This document shows, piece after piece, positions 54,444 through 64,000 of a DNA stretch of 64,000 nt. The position numbers were made by a program, and so were the translations under genes. The notes under the pieces were generated by a model. It made no database searches. It was not told the DNA's origin and was given only the letters and a program-made list of their open reading frames with translations. Origin of the DNA: Rhizophagus clarus (taxonomy: Eukaryota; Glomeromycota; Glomeromycetes; Glomerales; Glomeraceae); the NCBI GenBank assembly GCA_015698045.1, contig BLAL01000274.1:1364001-1428000 (forward strand). The letters are read 5' to 3'. How positions within the stretch are numbered: the stretch's first letter is position 1; each line of letters begins with the position of its first letter.

Positions 54444-56473
54444 CTGAAATGTTATAGTGATATTTCTAGGTGGCGATCAAAATTATGACAAACGATTATT
54501 TTGAAGAAATTACAGAAAATCAAGGGTCAAAATAAAATAATAAAAATATGTTAACGTATACTTTAATCTATATAGAAAATAAAACAGATTATTTAGTTTA
54601 TTTTGTAAAAATTTATTGGTGTTTTTTTTAACGTTGAAATAGTTATTTTTGTTATATTTTGCATGAAATGTATTAGATATGAAATTTTTAAGATAAATTA
54701 GTCGTATTCACAAATGATTTATAATACTACGGCGCTAAGATTATTATTTTGATTTATGATTTATGGAAAGGTCGAATTATCTTATGTAACCGAAATTTGT
54801 AACTGCCATAATAAACGTAACTTTTTAAAACTGATTTTTCTATAGGAAAAGACATTCTCATCCCTTATACTGTTATGTTACATTAATTAAATTAAATAGC
54901 TTTAACGAAAATTTTGAAAGAAATATTGTAAAAAAATTTCACCCAAAATTGTTTAACATCAGTTTAAATAAAATCACGATTTTTAAAAGTACTTTCTTTT
55001 TTCTAATTTTTACTTACATTTGATCGTCGGGTAAATATTCATTTTTGCATAAATTTGCTTTTCTGATAAATGATAATCGTCACATACTTAAGAACTCTTT
55101 CCTCCTTGGTTATGAAAGAAAAAAAAAAACCTTAAGCGACATAGCAAAAAATTTATAATATAGGTTCATATTATTAGCAAAAAAAGTATGGAGAGCAGTT
55201 TTACGAAGAGTAAATTTTCTAAGACGTAATTTTCAAATAGGACGGGAAAGGATGCACAGAGTATGGACAGCTGAAATGCCGACCAAGTTTAAAACAAAAA
55301 AGTTTTTTAAGACTTACATACTACACAGTTCTAAACTCTGAAATTTTAGGGTTTAATATTATTTTAAAGACATAAATACGTATTGTATATGATGATACAT
55401 GAAGAAGGTCTTAGCTCTTAGGCGATGGTTAAGGGACAACAAGCGATCAGAGTGAAAAAATAAGATGAACTAAAACCAAAAAACAACTAATTTTTCAACA
55501 AAATCACGTAATCAGGAGAAATAAAAAGAAACTTTATGAAGAAATCGAATGGAGCTGAGGACAAAATCTTCTAACGATTATAATAAAACATCGAAAAAAA
55601 AATCGTACACTTTTACGAAGAAAACAATTATGAATTATCGCTGTTTTCAAAATGCTTGATGCTGTTATTTTTGGAAGAAAAAAAAAAGAAAACCATAAAC
55701 CGACGAAAATCGAACGAATATTGGTATTCGAATATTTAATCATAAATAAATAACATCAACCATTTTGAAATGGGCGATAAAGGTAGGTCACAAATAATCA
55801 AATTACTATTGTTGCAAAAAATTTTGTTAATTTATTTTTTATATTTTGTATATTCCTAAATATATATTACTAGTTCTCAATGTATTGATCGTAGTGTCAC
55901 GAATAACTCGCACAAAATTACGACAGTTTTGGAAATAGATTTAATCTGGGTAGTTTTTAGATAGGTATAATTATTATACAAATCTAAGTGTAAGCTGTCA
56001 TTACGTTATGTGATTTTAGACGGAGTTAATACTAACTAATAATTAATTTAATAAAAAAAAAAAATCGATATAATACATCAACACTGTCGCTTGATTGCAC
56101 CATCCCATATAAAGATGCAATCAGAGACGAATTGAAACCACGTTATATTATTCGATATCCGGATATCCATAATATGATACATTTTTAATGTTGACAAAAC
56201 TTCAAACTGACTGACATTAATTGAAAATCAATTGATATATATGAAACGGATAAACGGATTATCTGACGGATTAATCCGGAACGGGTGGACCATCCGGAAA
56301 ATTACCCGTTGTCCGGATTCGGATCGGATTAAAGACGGATCATCCGGATGGACGGACAAATAGAAATACTTAATTTTGGTCGATGAAACGATTTATCCAT
56401 TGTGACTTCTTTTTTGGAACATAAACCGGGGAGTTCCGACATACATTATTTATTTATTTAAAAAAAAATCCGT

Positions 56474-56504
<31 letters not shown>

Positions 56505-56532
56505 GAAAAGAAAACCTCTCAAAATATAATAA
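54444..56532. other. Intergenic, no gene seen
   Basis: A/T-rich. A short CATCCGGA/GGATTAATCCGG-rich patch at 56,235-56,350 may be a transposon end. A 30-base A-tract precedes the next gene. Confidence 0.55.
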
Positions 56533-58995
56533 ATGTTATCGACAAATAATAATATGGAAGAGGAAAATGAAAATTTTTTAAAAGAATTTTTAAAAGATTT
56601 TTATCGTCAAATAATAAAAATAGAACATTATACAAAATTTGAAAATATTTTAATAAATTGGACGGAAGATTATTTAAATCATAATGAAAAAAATCCTGAA
56701 ATTATTTTAAAATTAATGGAAAATCATGAAGAAAGTGAAGATTGGTTTTCAAGTTTAATTGGATTTTTTTATGAACATGGTATAGGTATTGAAGATGGGA
56801 ATAATATTGTTGAAGAAAACAAATTTTTAAAATTATATTTGTTATCTGTTAATAATTATAAGAACAAGAAATTATTTTCTATGTATCATTTACTTAATAT
56901 TATTATTGCTAAATATTTATTATCATTTCATTATTATAAAGATATTATTCATTGTAAAAGGAATTTAATAGAAAAAGAATCGAATGTAATGTCACATAAT
57001 CAGATTGAAATTTTTAATGGATTGGAAATTAACTTATGTAAAGATGAAATAAACGCTATGGAGAAATATTTTGAATCACCGGATAATGGTTTTAACGAAA
57101 ATCATCAAATAGATTATGCCAAGAAGAAAGAATTAGAGGAACTAAATAATTTAGGTTACTACTATCAATACGGATTAGGAAAAATTAAAGACGAATTTAA
57201 AGCATTTAAATTTTATTTAAAATCAGCGGAAGGGGGGAATTCAGATGCACGAAATAATTTAGGATATTGTTATCAAAATGGGATTGGAGTAACAAAGGAC
57301 GAAAAGAAAGCATTTGAATGTTATTTAAAAGCTGCTAGTCAAGGAGATTTGCATGCGCAATATAATCTAGGTAATTGCTATCAAAATGGTGTGGGAACTG
57401 ATAAAAATAACAAAATGGCTTTTGAATGGTATCTTAAATCAGCTGAAGGAGAATTTTCCTCTGCACAATATACATTAGGTTATTATTATCAAAATGAAAT
57501 TAATGATTTGGAAAAGGCCATTTACTGGTACATCAAGGCTTCAGAAAATGGAAATAAAATTGCGCAATATAATTTAGGTAATTTTTACAAGAATGGGGAA
57601 GGCGTAAAAAAGGATGAAAGGAAAGCTTTTGAGTATTATAAAAAATCAGCCAATCAAGAATATTTGGATGCCCAATTCGAACTTGGATATTGTTATGATA
57701 ATGGAATTGGAATTGTTATTAATAAATTAAAGGCATTTGAATTTTATCAAATTGCTGCTGAAAAAGAACACTCTCATTCACAATATAATCTTGGAGTTTT
57801 TTATAAGCATGGTTATGGTGTAAGTGCAGATTTCAAAAAATTTATTTACTGGAATACTAAAGCCGCAGAAAATGGAAATGTATTAGCGCAATTCAATTTA
57901 GCCAATCACTATAAGTATGGAATAGGAGTTGAAAGAGATAAAATCAAAGCATTTGAATATTATAAAAAGTCATCTGATCAGGGACATGTAGATGCTCAAC
58001 TTGAGCTTGGATATTGTTATAATAAAGGGATTGGAACTGTTGTTAATATGAAGAAAGCATTTGAATTATATAAAAAAGCGGCTGATAATGGTCATGAAAT
58101 AGCACAATATAACGTTGGAGTTTTATATAGAATTGGTGAAGGTATTGAAAAAGATAAAATTAAATCATTTGAATATTATAAAAAATCGGCAGATCAAAAT
58201 TATTTAGGAGCTCAATATGAACTTGGACATTGTTACTTTAATGGAATTGGAACTGAAATTAATAAAACAAAGGCATTTGAATTATTTAAAATAGCAGCTG
58301 AAAAAGGGCATACTTACGCTCAAAATAAATTAGGATTCTTATATGAGCATGGTGAAGGAACAGAGAAAAATATAGAAAAAGGTTTTTATTGGTTTAAGTT
58401 AGCAGCAGTAAATGGCAATAAATATGCACAATATAATGTAGGTGAACTTTATGAATTAGGCAAGGGCGTTTTAACAAATAAAGTCAAAGCATTTGAGTTT
58501 TATAAAAAATCAGCTGAAAATGGACTTGTGGAAGCAAAATTCCAACTTGGATATTGTTATGTAAATGGAATTGGAACTGAAATTAATAAAGAAAAAGGAC
58601 TTGAATTGTATGATGAAGCAGCTGGAAATAATTTCCAAAGCAATTTTGATGATTTAGAAAATGATTTAGATAAAGTTAATTACTGGTATCATAAAGCCGT
58701 AGAAAATGATAATAAAGTTGCATTATATAAATTGGGCGAATTTTATGAATTAGGCAAGGGCGTTTGGGTAAATAAAGCTACAGCGTTTGAGTTTTATAAG
58801 AAATCAGCCGATGAAGGATTTATTGATGCTTACTATAAACTTGGATATTACTATGAAAAAGGAATTGAAACTGATATTGATAAAGAAAAAGCATTCAATT
58901 TGTATAAATTAGCAGCAGAAGGAGGAAATGTTGATGCACAAACAAGTATTGCATATTTATATGAACATGGTGAAGGGACTCAAAAGAATATATAA
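56533..58995 (+). CDS. Sel1-repeat protein, 820 aa, C-terminus cut by a stop
   Basis: Single exon. N-terminal helical domain as in the paralogues (FLKEFLKDFYRQIIKI; WFSSLIGFFYEHGIG), then about 17 Sel1 units. The TAA at 58,993-58,995 sits inside the last unit: the frame continues in register for 30 more residues (AIYWYRKVVEKG...VLLEQQKS) to TAA at 59,086-59,088, exactly matching the C-terminus of the paralogue at 61,364. The truncation is therefore recent (GAA to TAA) and removes only the terminal unit, so the protein may still function. Same strand and 2.4 kb upstream of that paralogue, consistent with tandem duplication. Confidence 0.85.
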   Translation: MLSTNNNMEEENENFLKEFLKDFYRQIIKIEHYTKFENILINWTEDYLNHNEKNPEIILKLMENHEESEDWFSSLIGFFYEHGIGIEDGNNIVEENKFLKLYLLSVNNYKNKKLFSMYHLLNIIIAKYLLSFHYYKDIIHCKRNLIEKESNVMSHNQIEIFNGLEINLCKDEINAMEKYFESPDNGFNENHQIDYAKKKELEELNNLGYYYQYGLGKIKDEFKAFKFYLKSAEGGNSDARNNLGYCYQNGIGVTKDEKKAFECYLKAASQGDLHAQYNLGNCYQNGVGTDKNNKMAFEWYLKSAEGEFSSAQYTLGYYYQNEINDLEKAIYWYIKASENGNKIAQYNLGNFYKNGEGVKKDERKAFEYYKKSANQEYLDAQFELGYCYDNGIGIVINKLKAFEFYQIAAEKEHSHSQYNLGVFYKHGYGVSADFKKFIYWNTKAAENGNVLAQFNLANHYKYGIGVERDKIKAFEYYKKSSDQGHVDAQLELGYCYNKGIGTVVNMKKAFELYKKAADNGHEIAQYNVGVLYRIGEGIEKDKIKSFEYYKKSADQNYLGAQYELGHCYFNGIGTEINKTKAFELFKIAAEKGHTYAQNKLGFLYEHGEGTEKNIEKGFYWFKLAAVNGNKYAQYNVGELYELGKGVLTNKVKAFEFYKKSAENGLVEAKFQLGYCYVNGIGTEINKEKGLELYDEAAGNNFQSNFDDLENDLDKVNYWYHKAVENDNKVALYKLGEFYELGKGVWVNKATAFEFYKKSADEGFIDAYYKLGYYYEKGIETDIDKEKAFNLYKLAAEGGNVDAQTSIAYLYEHGEGTQKNI

Positions 58996-59088
58996 AATGC
59001 AATTTATTGGTATAGGAAAGTCGTAGAAAAAGGATATTTAGATGTTCAAGAAGTTTTAGATGTACTTTTAGAGCAACAAAAATCTTAA

Positions 59089-61234
59089 GTATTATAAATA
59101 ATTTCTTTCACAACTTTATTATTAAATTTATCAGAATAATTAAAGAAATTACTTTTTAGATTAATCATTTTATCATGTTTATTCATTCGTTAATTAATAG
59201 TAATTTTTTATAGCGTTGTTGTATTATTTTTTGTATTATGCTTTTATAAATACAAGCCCTGTTCAATTCTAGACTGGATCGGATTCATCGCAAATTTGCA
59301 CCCTTAAATAGTTGGTTGCTGATGCGGGCAGCGGTCAAACAGATCTAAAATTGGTGTTCACCCTGATCGATTTATAATAAACAACACGTCTACGTGTTTT
59401 TGCTCCCACAACATATTGTTAATAATATAACCAATCCGATCAATCAAAAAAGTGTGTTCAATTGTTATGTGTAGCCAGAATCTAATTGGTTATACCAGTA
59501 AGTGTGTTAATTTTCTAATATTATGTTATATGATTTAACAAGGAGAATTAAATGTAATGTATCCATTGAGTCAAATGAAATAATTTAAATTACTCACAAG
59601 TTGTTATTTGGCCGATCAGGCGTTAAATTCGTTAACATGAGAATCTGTTGTAACTTAGAAAATTGGTAGTAATTGTATAACACTTACATACGAATAACAT
59701 ATGTCACACAAAATATCTTCGTTATATTAAAATGAAAATTCGTTATAATAAATATCATTATATATATATTTATGATTTATATATTAGCTACAGATTTACT
59801 CCATTAAACAGTATACAGCATTTATTAGTACTCTTCGCTGATATTTTTTTACGCAAAAGATTTGCTATATTAAGAAATTCGTTAAATAATAATTTGTAAT
59901 AAAACGAGTAAACAGCAATTGCTAATAAAAGATGTTATTGACTAAAATAAAAATGAAGAATCAAAATTGAATGTAATTTACATTATTACACGACCCTATA
60001 GGATTTTGTATGAACCCATATTTTCATGTTATTGGTAAATAATTGATAATTTTGTTAATGGCTAAATATTTTGTGGCTAAATATAAAAATATATTTGCAA
60101 TTCATATAGACTATAATAAATTAATATTTTAAAAATTCCACAATCTAATTATACTTTTATTTATACATTTATCAAGTCTAAAAATTATTAATTTTTATGG
60201 ATTGGTATTTGTTGGAATCGATGGTTCTCGTAAATCTTTTGGATCATTTGAAGGGATAAAGCTAAATTAAGAAAAAAAAAATTAAAATTCATTATGAAAA
60301 ATATTTTGATAATGTTTCGGAATAACCTTTTTGTCATTTAGTCCTTTTAGTATTATAATCATCATGTATTAGTGCCCGATTCCCCCAAATAAAAACCTAA
60401 ATTCATATTCAGTTAGTTATTTCATAAATTCAAAAAATCCCTATAGGCGCTATTATACACAATAGCATTCTACAAACTTTAAAATGATATGTGCTCCTAC
60501 CACTTATTAGGATTTAAAAAGATATGCGCAAAAAATATTATACGCTCTTTAAAAGTAGAGTTATAATAAGCGCGTGAAAGGAAAAAATTTACTTATTAAA
60601 TAAAATGTTTCAAAATTTGTATTATATTTACGGTTCCCAGTACCCGTTGGTAAAAATTATTATTTGCAACAAATTATACATTTCCATCATCCGATCTTAA
60701 AAATCTAATTATCTATGTCATATGCTTTTCAAAGTTAATCTTTTATATCAGGCACAATTTTTTGTACAAACTACGCAGAATAATAATTATTTATTAGATC
60801 ACGTAATTATTCAAATATTGTATATACAGCCAGGAAAATTTTGCATGTACGAAGAGATTTTTGCGCGTTCGGTGAAAAATTTTGCTAATAAATGATATGC
60901 GTTGCGCCTACTGCGCCGATCCAATTTACATCGTAATAATAAATTATATACAATATATATTTCTTTGTTAACAAAAATGATGAAAAAATTTGATTATTAC
61001 GTACCTAAATTCTTTTAATGTAACTGTAACGTACCGAAGTTTCCTCGCGGATTCTGATATATTCGTGGGCATATTAAAGTGTCATAATAAAGAAGAAATT
61101 TTAAAACACAAGCAATGAGAAGGTAAAAAAGATTTATAATTAAATAGCATTATGTCCTTATGTAGAAATGTGGTGACGTAACTTGTGACAACAGTGCTGT
61201 ATCACGCAGTAAACGATCGGCGGTTATATATAAT
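59089..61234. other. Intergenic, no gene seen
   Basis: No supported frame, RNA gene or TIR pair; A/T-rich throughout. Confidence 0.55.
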
Positions 61235-61268
61235 TGTGCCACAGCCATACTAAACGATCATTTCCTTA
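61235..61268 (+). promoter_or_regulatory. Upstream box shared by two Sel1 genes
   Basis: TGTGCCACAGCCATAC then AAACGATCATTTCCTTA, about 96 bp before the ATG; counterpart of 49,705-49,737. Confidence 0.45.
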
Positions 61269-61363
61269 TTGTTAAAACTTATTCACTATATTGTAACGTT
61301 ACTAATTTGATAAACTAATAAACAGGAAGTTTCACAATAATCAAAAAACTCTCAACCACCACC

Positions 61364-63853
61364 ATGTCTTTAAATAATACTTTGAAAGAAGATGGAAATT
61401 TTTTAAAAGAATTTATAAAAGATTTTTATCGTCAAATTATAAAAGTAGAATGTTACACAAATTTTGAAAATATTTTGACAGAATGGATAAAAGATTATTT
61501 AAATCATTACGAAAAAAATTCTCAAATAATTTTAAAAGTAATGGAAGATCATAAAGAAAATGAAAATTGGTTTTCAAGTTTGATAGGATTTTTTTATAAA
61601 CAAGGTATAGGTTTTGATGATATAAATGTTATAGAAGATGATAAATTTTTAAAATTATATTTATTATCAATTAATAATTATAAGAATAAAAAATCAAATA
61701 TTACTACTCTATATCAATTACTCAATGTTATTATTGCAAAATATTTATTATCAGTTTATTATTATAAAGATATTATTTCGGATAGGAAGAATTTGATCAA
61801 TAAGGAGTTGAGTGTAATGTCACATAACCAAATTGAAAATTTTAATGGATTAGAAATAAATTTATGTAAAGATGAAATAAATACAATGGATAATTATTTT
61901 GAATCATCAAATAAAGATTCTAACGAAAATCAAAGAGAATATGTTAAAAAGAAAGAACTAGAAGAACTAAATAATTTAGGTTACTGTTATCAATATGGAT
62001 TCGGAAAAATCAAAAATGAATTTAAAGCCTTTGAGTTCTATTCAAAATCAGCAAAAGGAGGAAATTCTGATGCACAAAATAATTTAGGGTATTGTTATCA
62101 AAATGGAATCGGAATACCAAAAGATGAAAAGAAAGCATTTGAATTATACTTAAAAGCTGGCAATGAAGGGAATTCATATGCACAATATAATTTGGGAGTT
62201 TGTTATGAAAATGGAATAGGAATAAATAAGGATGATAAGAAAGCCCTTGAATATTATATCAAATCAGCTGAAGAAGGATATTCATCTGCACAATATATAT
62301 TAGGTAATTACTACCAAAACGAAATTGAAATAGGAAATGATTTAGAAAAAGCTATTTATTGGTACATCAAAGCTGCAGAAAATGGTAATAAAGTTGCTCA
62401 ATATATTTTAGGAAGTTTTTATAAAAGCGGGAAAGGTGTGAAGATAGATGAAAAGAAATCATTTGAATATTATAAAAAATCAGCCTATCAAGAATATTTA
62501 GACGCTCAATTCGAACTTGGTTACTGTTATGATAATGGAATTGGAGCTGATATCAATAAATCAAAGGCACTTGAATTTTATAAATTTGCTGCTGAAAAAG
62601 ATCATATTATTTCACAATGTAATCTTGGAATTTTGTATAAATGTGGGGAAGGTATAGAAGTAGATTTGGAAAAATCCATTTACTGGTTTAATAAAGCAGC
62701 AGAAAGCGGAAATGAAATAGCATTATATAATATAGGTCAATATTACCAAACTGGAAGTGGTGTAGAAAAAGATGCAGCTAAAGCATTTGAATACTTCAAA
62801 AAGTCAGCTGATAAAGGATATTTTGATGCCCAACTTGAACTTGGATATTGTTATAATAAAGGGATTGGAACTGTATTTAATATGGATAAAGCATTTGAGT
62901 TATACAAAAAAGCAGCTGATAATGAACGCGTAAGAGAAGCACCAATCAATCAAAAATATTTAGATGATCAATTTGAACTTGGGTATTATTTTGACCACGG
63001 AATTAATGTTAATATTAGTAAAACCAAAGCATTTGAGCTATATAAGATTATTGCTGATAAAGGACATAATTTAGGTCAAAATAATTTAGGGTTATTATAT
63101 GAAAATGGCGAAGGAACTAATAAGAATTTAAAAGAAGCTTTTTATTGGTATAATAAAGCAGCAGAGAATGGAAATAAATACGCACAATACAATGTAGGCG
63201 AGTATTATGAATTGGGAAAAATTGTGGATAAAGATGAGGTTAAGGCTTTCGAACATTATGAAAAATCAGCTGAAAATGGAATTTTAGAAGCAATATTTCA
63301 ACTTGGATATTGTTATGTAAACGGAATCGGAACAGAAATTAACAAAGAAAAAGGTTTTGAATTATATAATGAAGCTGCTGGTAATAATTTCCAAAATAAT
63401 TTTGAAGAATTAGTAGATGATTTAGATGAAATTAATTATTGGTATCATAAAGCAGCAGAAGATGATAATAAATTAGCATTATATAAATTAGGTGAATTTT
63501 ATGAATTAGGCAAGATTGTTTGGATAAATAAGGTCACAGCATTTGAATTTTATAAAAAATCAGCCGATCAAGGATTCATTGACGCTCAATATAAACTTGG
63601 ATATTGTTATGAAAAAGGAATTGGAACAGACGCTGATAAAGATAAAGCATTTGAATTATATAAAATAGCAGCAGAAGGAGGAAATGTTAATGCACAAAAA
63701 AGTCTTGCAAATTTATATGAATATGGTGGAGGGACTGATAAAAATATAGAAAAAGCTATTTATTGGTATAGGAAAGTTGTAGAAAATGGATGTACAGATG
63801 TTCAAGAAATTTTAGATGTTCTTTATGTTCTTTTAAAGCAACAAAAAACTTAG
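61364..63853 (+). CDS. Sel1-repeat protein, 829 aa, intact
   Basis: Single exon, ATG in good context (CACCACCATGTC). Residues 1-200 are the conserved helical domain (FLKEFIKDFYRQIIKV, WFSSLIGFFYKQGIG, EIFNG-type ENFNGLEINL). From about 205 onward there are 16 Sel1 units with consensus LGYCYxNGIG...KAFELYKxAA; one unit near residue 525-545 is irregular (NERVREAPINQKY). The C-terminus IYWYRKVVENG...LLKQQKT is complete. No signal peptide, TM or catalytic motif. Probably a cytosolic scaffold. It is the best intact reference for the two neighbouring family members. Confidence 0.9.
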   Translation: MSLNNTLKEDGNFLKEFIKDFYRQIIKVECYTNFENILTEWIKDYLNHYEKNSQIILKVMEDHKENENWFSSLIGFFYKQGIGFDDINVIEDDKFLKLYLLSINNYKNKKSNITTLYQLLNVIIAKYLLSVYYYKDIISDRKNLINKELSVMSHNQIENFNGLEINLCKDEINTMDNYFESSNKDSNENQREYVKKKELEELNNLGYCYQYGFGKIKNEFKAFEFYSKSAKGGNSDAQNNLGYCYQNGIGIPKDEKKAFELYLKAGNEGNSYAQYNLGVCYENGIGINKDDKKALEYYIKSAEEGYSSAQYILGNYYQNEIEIGNDLEKAIYWYIKAAENGNKVAQYILGSFYKSGKGVKIDEKKSFEYYKKSAYQEYLDAQFELGYCYDNGIGADINKSKALEFYKFAAEKDHIISQCNLGILYKCGEGIEVDLEKSIYWFNKAAESGNEIALYNIGQYYQTGSGVEKDAAKAFEYFKKSADKGYFDAQLELGYCYNKGIGTVFNMDKAFELYKKAADNERVREAPINQKYLDDQFELGYYFDHGINVNISKTKAFELYKIIADKGHNLGQNNLGLLYENGEGTNKNLKEAFYWYNKAAENGNKYAQYNVGEYYELGKIVDKDEVKAFEHYEKSAENGILEAIFQLGYCYVNGIGTEINKEKGFELYNEAAGNNFQNNFEELVDDLDEINYWYHKAAEDDNKLALYKLGEFYELGKIVWINKVTAFEFYKKSADQGFIDAQYKLGYCYEKGIGTDADKDKAFELYKIAAEGGNVNAQKSLANLYEYGGGTDKNIEKAIYWYRKVVENGCTDVQEILDVLYVLLKQQKT

Positions 63854-64000
63854 ATAATATGATAAATTAATTTTTTTTGTTAAATCGAATAATAATCAAA
63901 GAAATTACTTTTTAAATTAATCATTTTATTTTCGTTTTCCATATTTGTTAATAGTATATACTTATAATTTTTTATTGTTATTATAATTAAAATTTTATCT
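63854..64000. other. 3' flank of the last Sel1 gene
   Basis: A/T-rich sequence similar to the 3' flank of the paralogue at 59,090-59,160 (both contain AAAGAAATTACTTTTTA and AATCATTTTAT), supporting tandem duplication of the two genes with their flanks. Confidence 0.5.

Noticed and set aside
1..64000. CRISPR arrays, bacterial operons, rRNA genes
   Set aside because: No regular repeat-spacer array, Shine-Dalgarno-type organisation or rRNA-like sequence was seen; spliced genes and eukaryotic transposons dominate.

Overview
The window is nuclear DNA of a very AT-rich, repeat-laden fungus. The best fit is an arbuscular mycorrhizal fungus of the Glomeromycotina (Rhizophagus-like). This is inferred from the multi-exon protein kinase-Sel1 genes with short introns, the neighbouring Sel1-only genes, the dense nested DNA transposons and the base composition; no species marker is present.

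Layout. 1-1.8 kb: 3'-truncated kinase-Sel1 gene on the minus strand. 1.8-7.3 kb: MITE-like elements and GC-rich minisatellite. 7.3-11.0 kb: intact kinase-Sel1 gene on the plus strand. 11-14.4 kb: decayed sequence and small inverted-repeat elements. 14.4-19.7 kb: a hAT transposon (8-bp target duplication) with a Tc1/mariner-type element (TA duplication) inserted inside its transposase gene; both transposases are broken. 21.0-22.3 kb: two oppositely oriented HSP70 fragments around a minisatellite. 22.8-25.1 kb: SINE-like stretch, 125-bp tandem repeats, and a relic of a kinase promoter plus first exon. 28-28.8 kb: a secreted or membrane-anchored cupredoxin-like gene. 46.7-63.9 kb: three Sel1 genes and a kinase-Sel1 pseudogene.

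The most unusual object is a 14.4-kb Polinton-like (Maverick-like) element at 29,064-43,485. It has about 0.9-kb terminal inverted repeats and a 6-bp target duplication (TAATTC on both sides, extendable to 8 bp). It encodes an SF3 helicase, a divergent family-B DNA polymerase fused to an OTU-like domain, an A32/FtsK-like packaging ATPase, a possible 2-cysteine-adaptor-like protein and a coiled-coil protein. Where a Polinton would carry jelly-roll capsid genes it carries a retroelement-type Gag followed by a retropepsin-like protease. The protease lies in the -1 frame behind an A9 slippery run, as in retroviral gag-pro. No integrase and no reverse transcriptase were found. The reading is of a self-replicating DNA element with a viral-type packaging motor and a Gag-derived shell. 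That assembly is inferred; the individual modules are visible in the sequence.

Within the element the genes share short upstream boxes resembling TCGTAATTRAAYATAG, three palindromic 53-bp repeats lie mid-element, and the TIRs carry GGAACAGAT iterons plus the promoter and start of a terminal gene. Its left TIR has itself been split by two nested MITE-like insertions.
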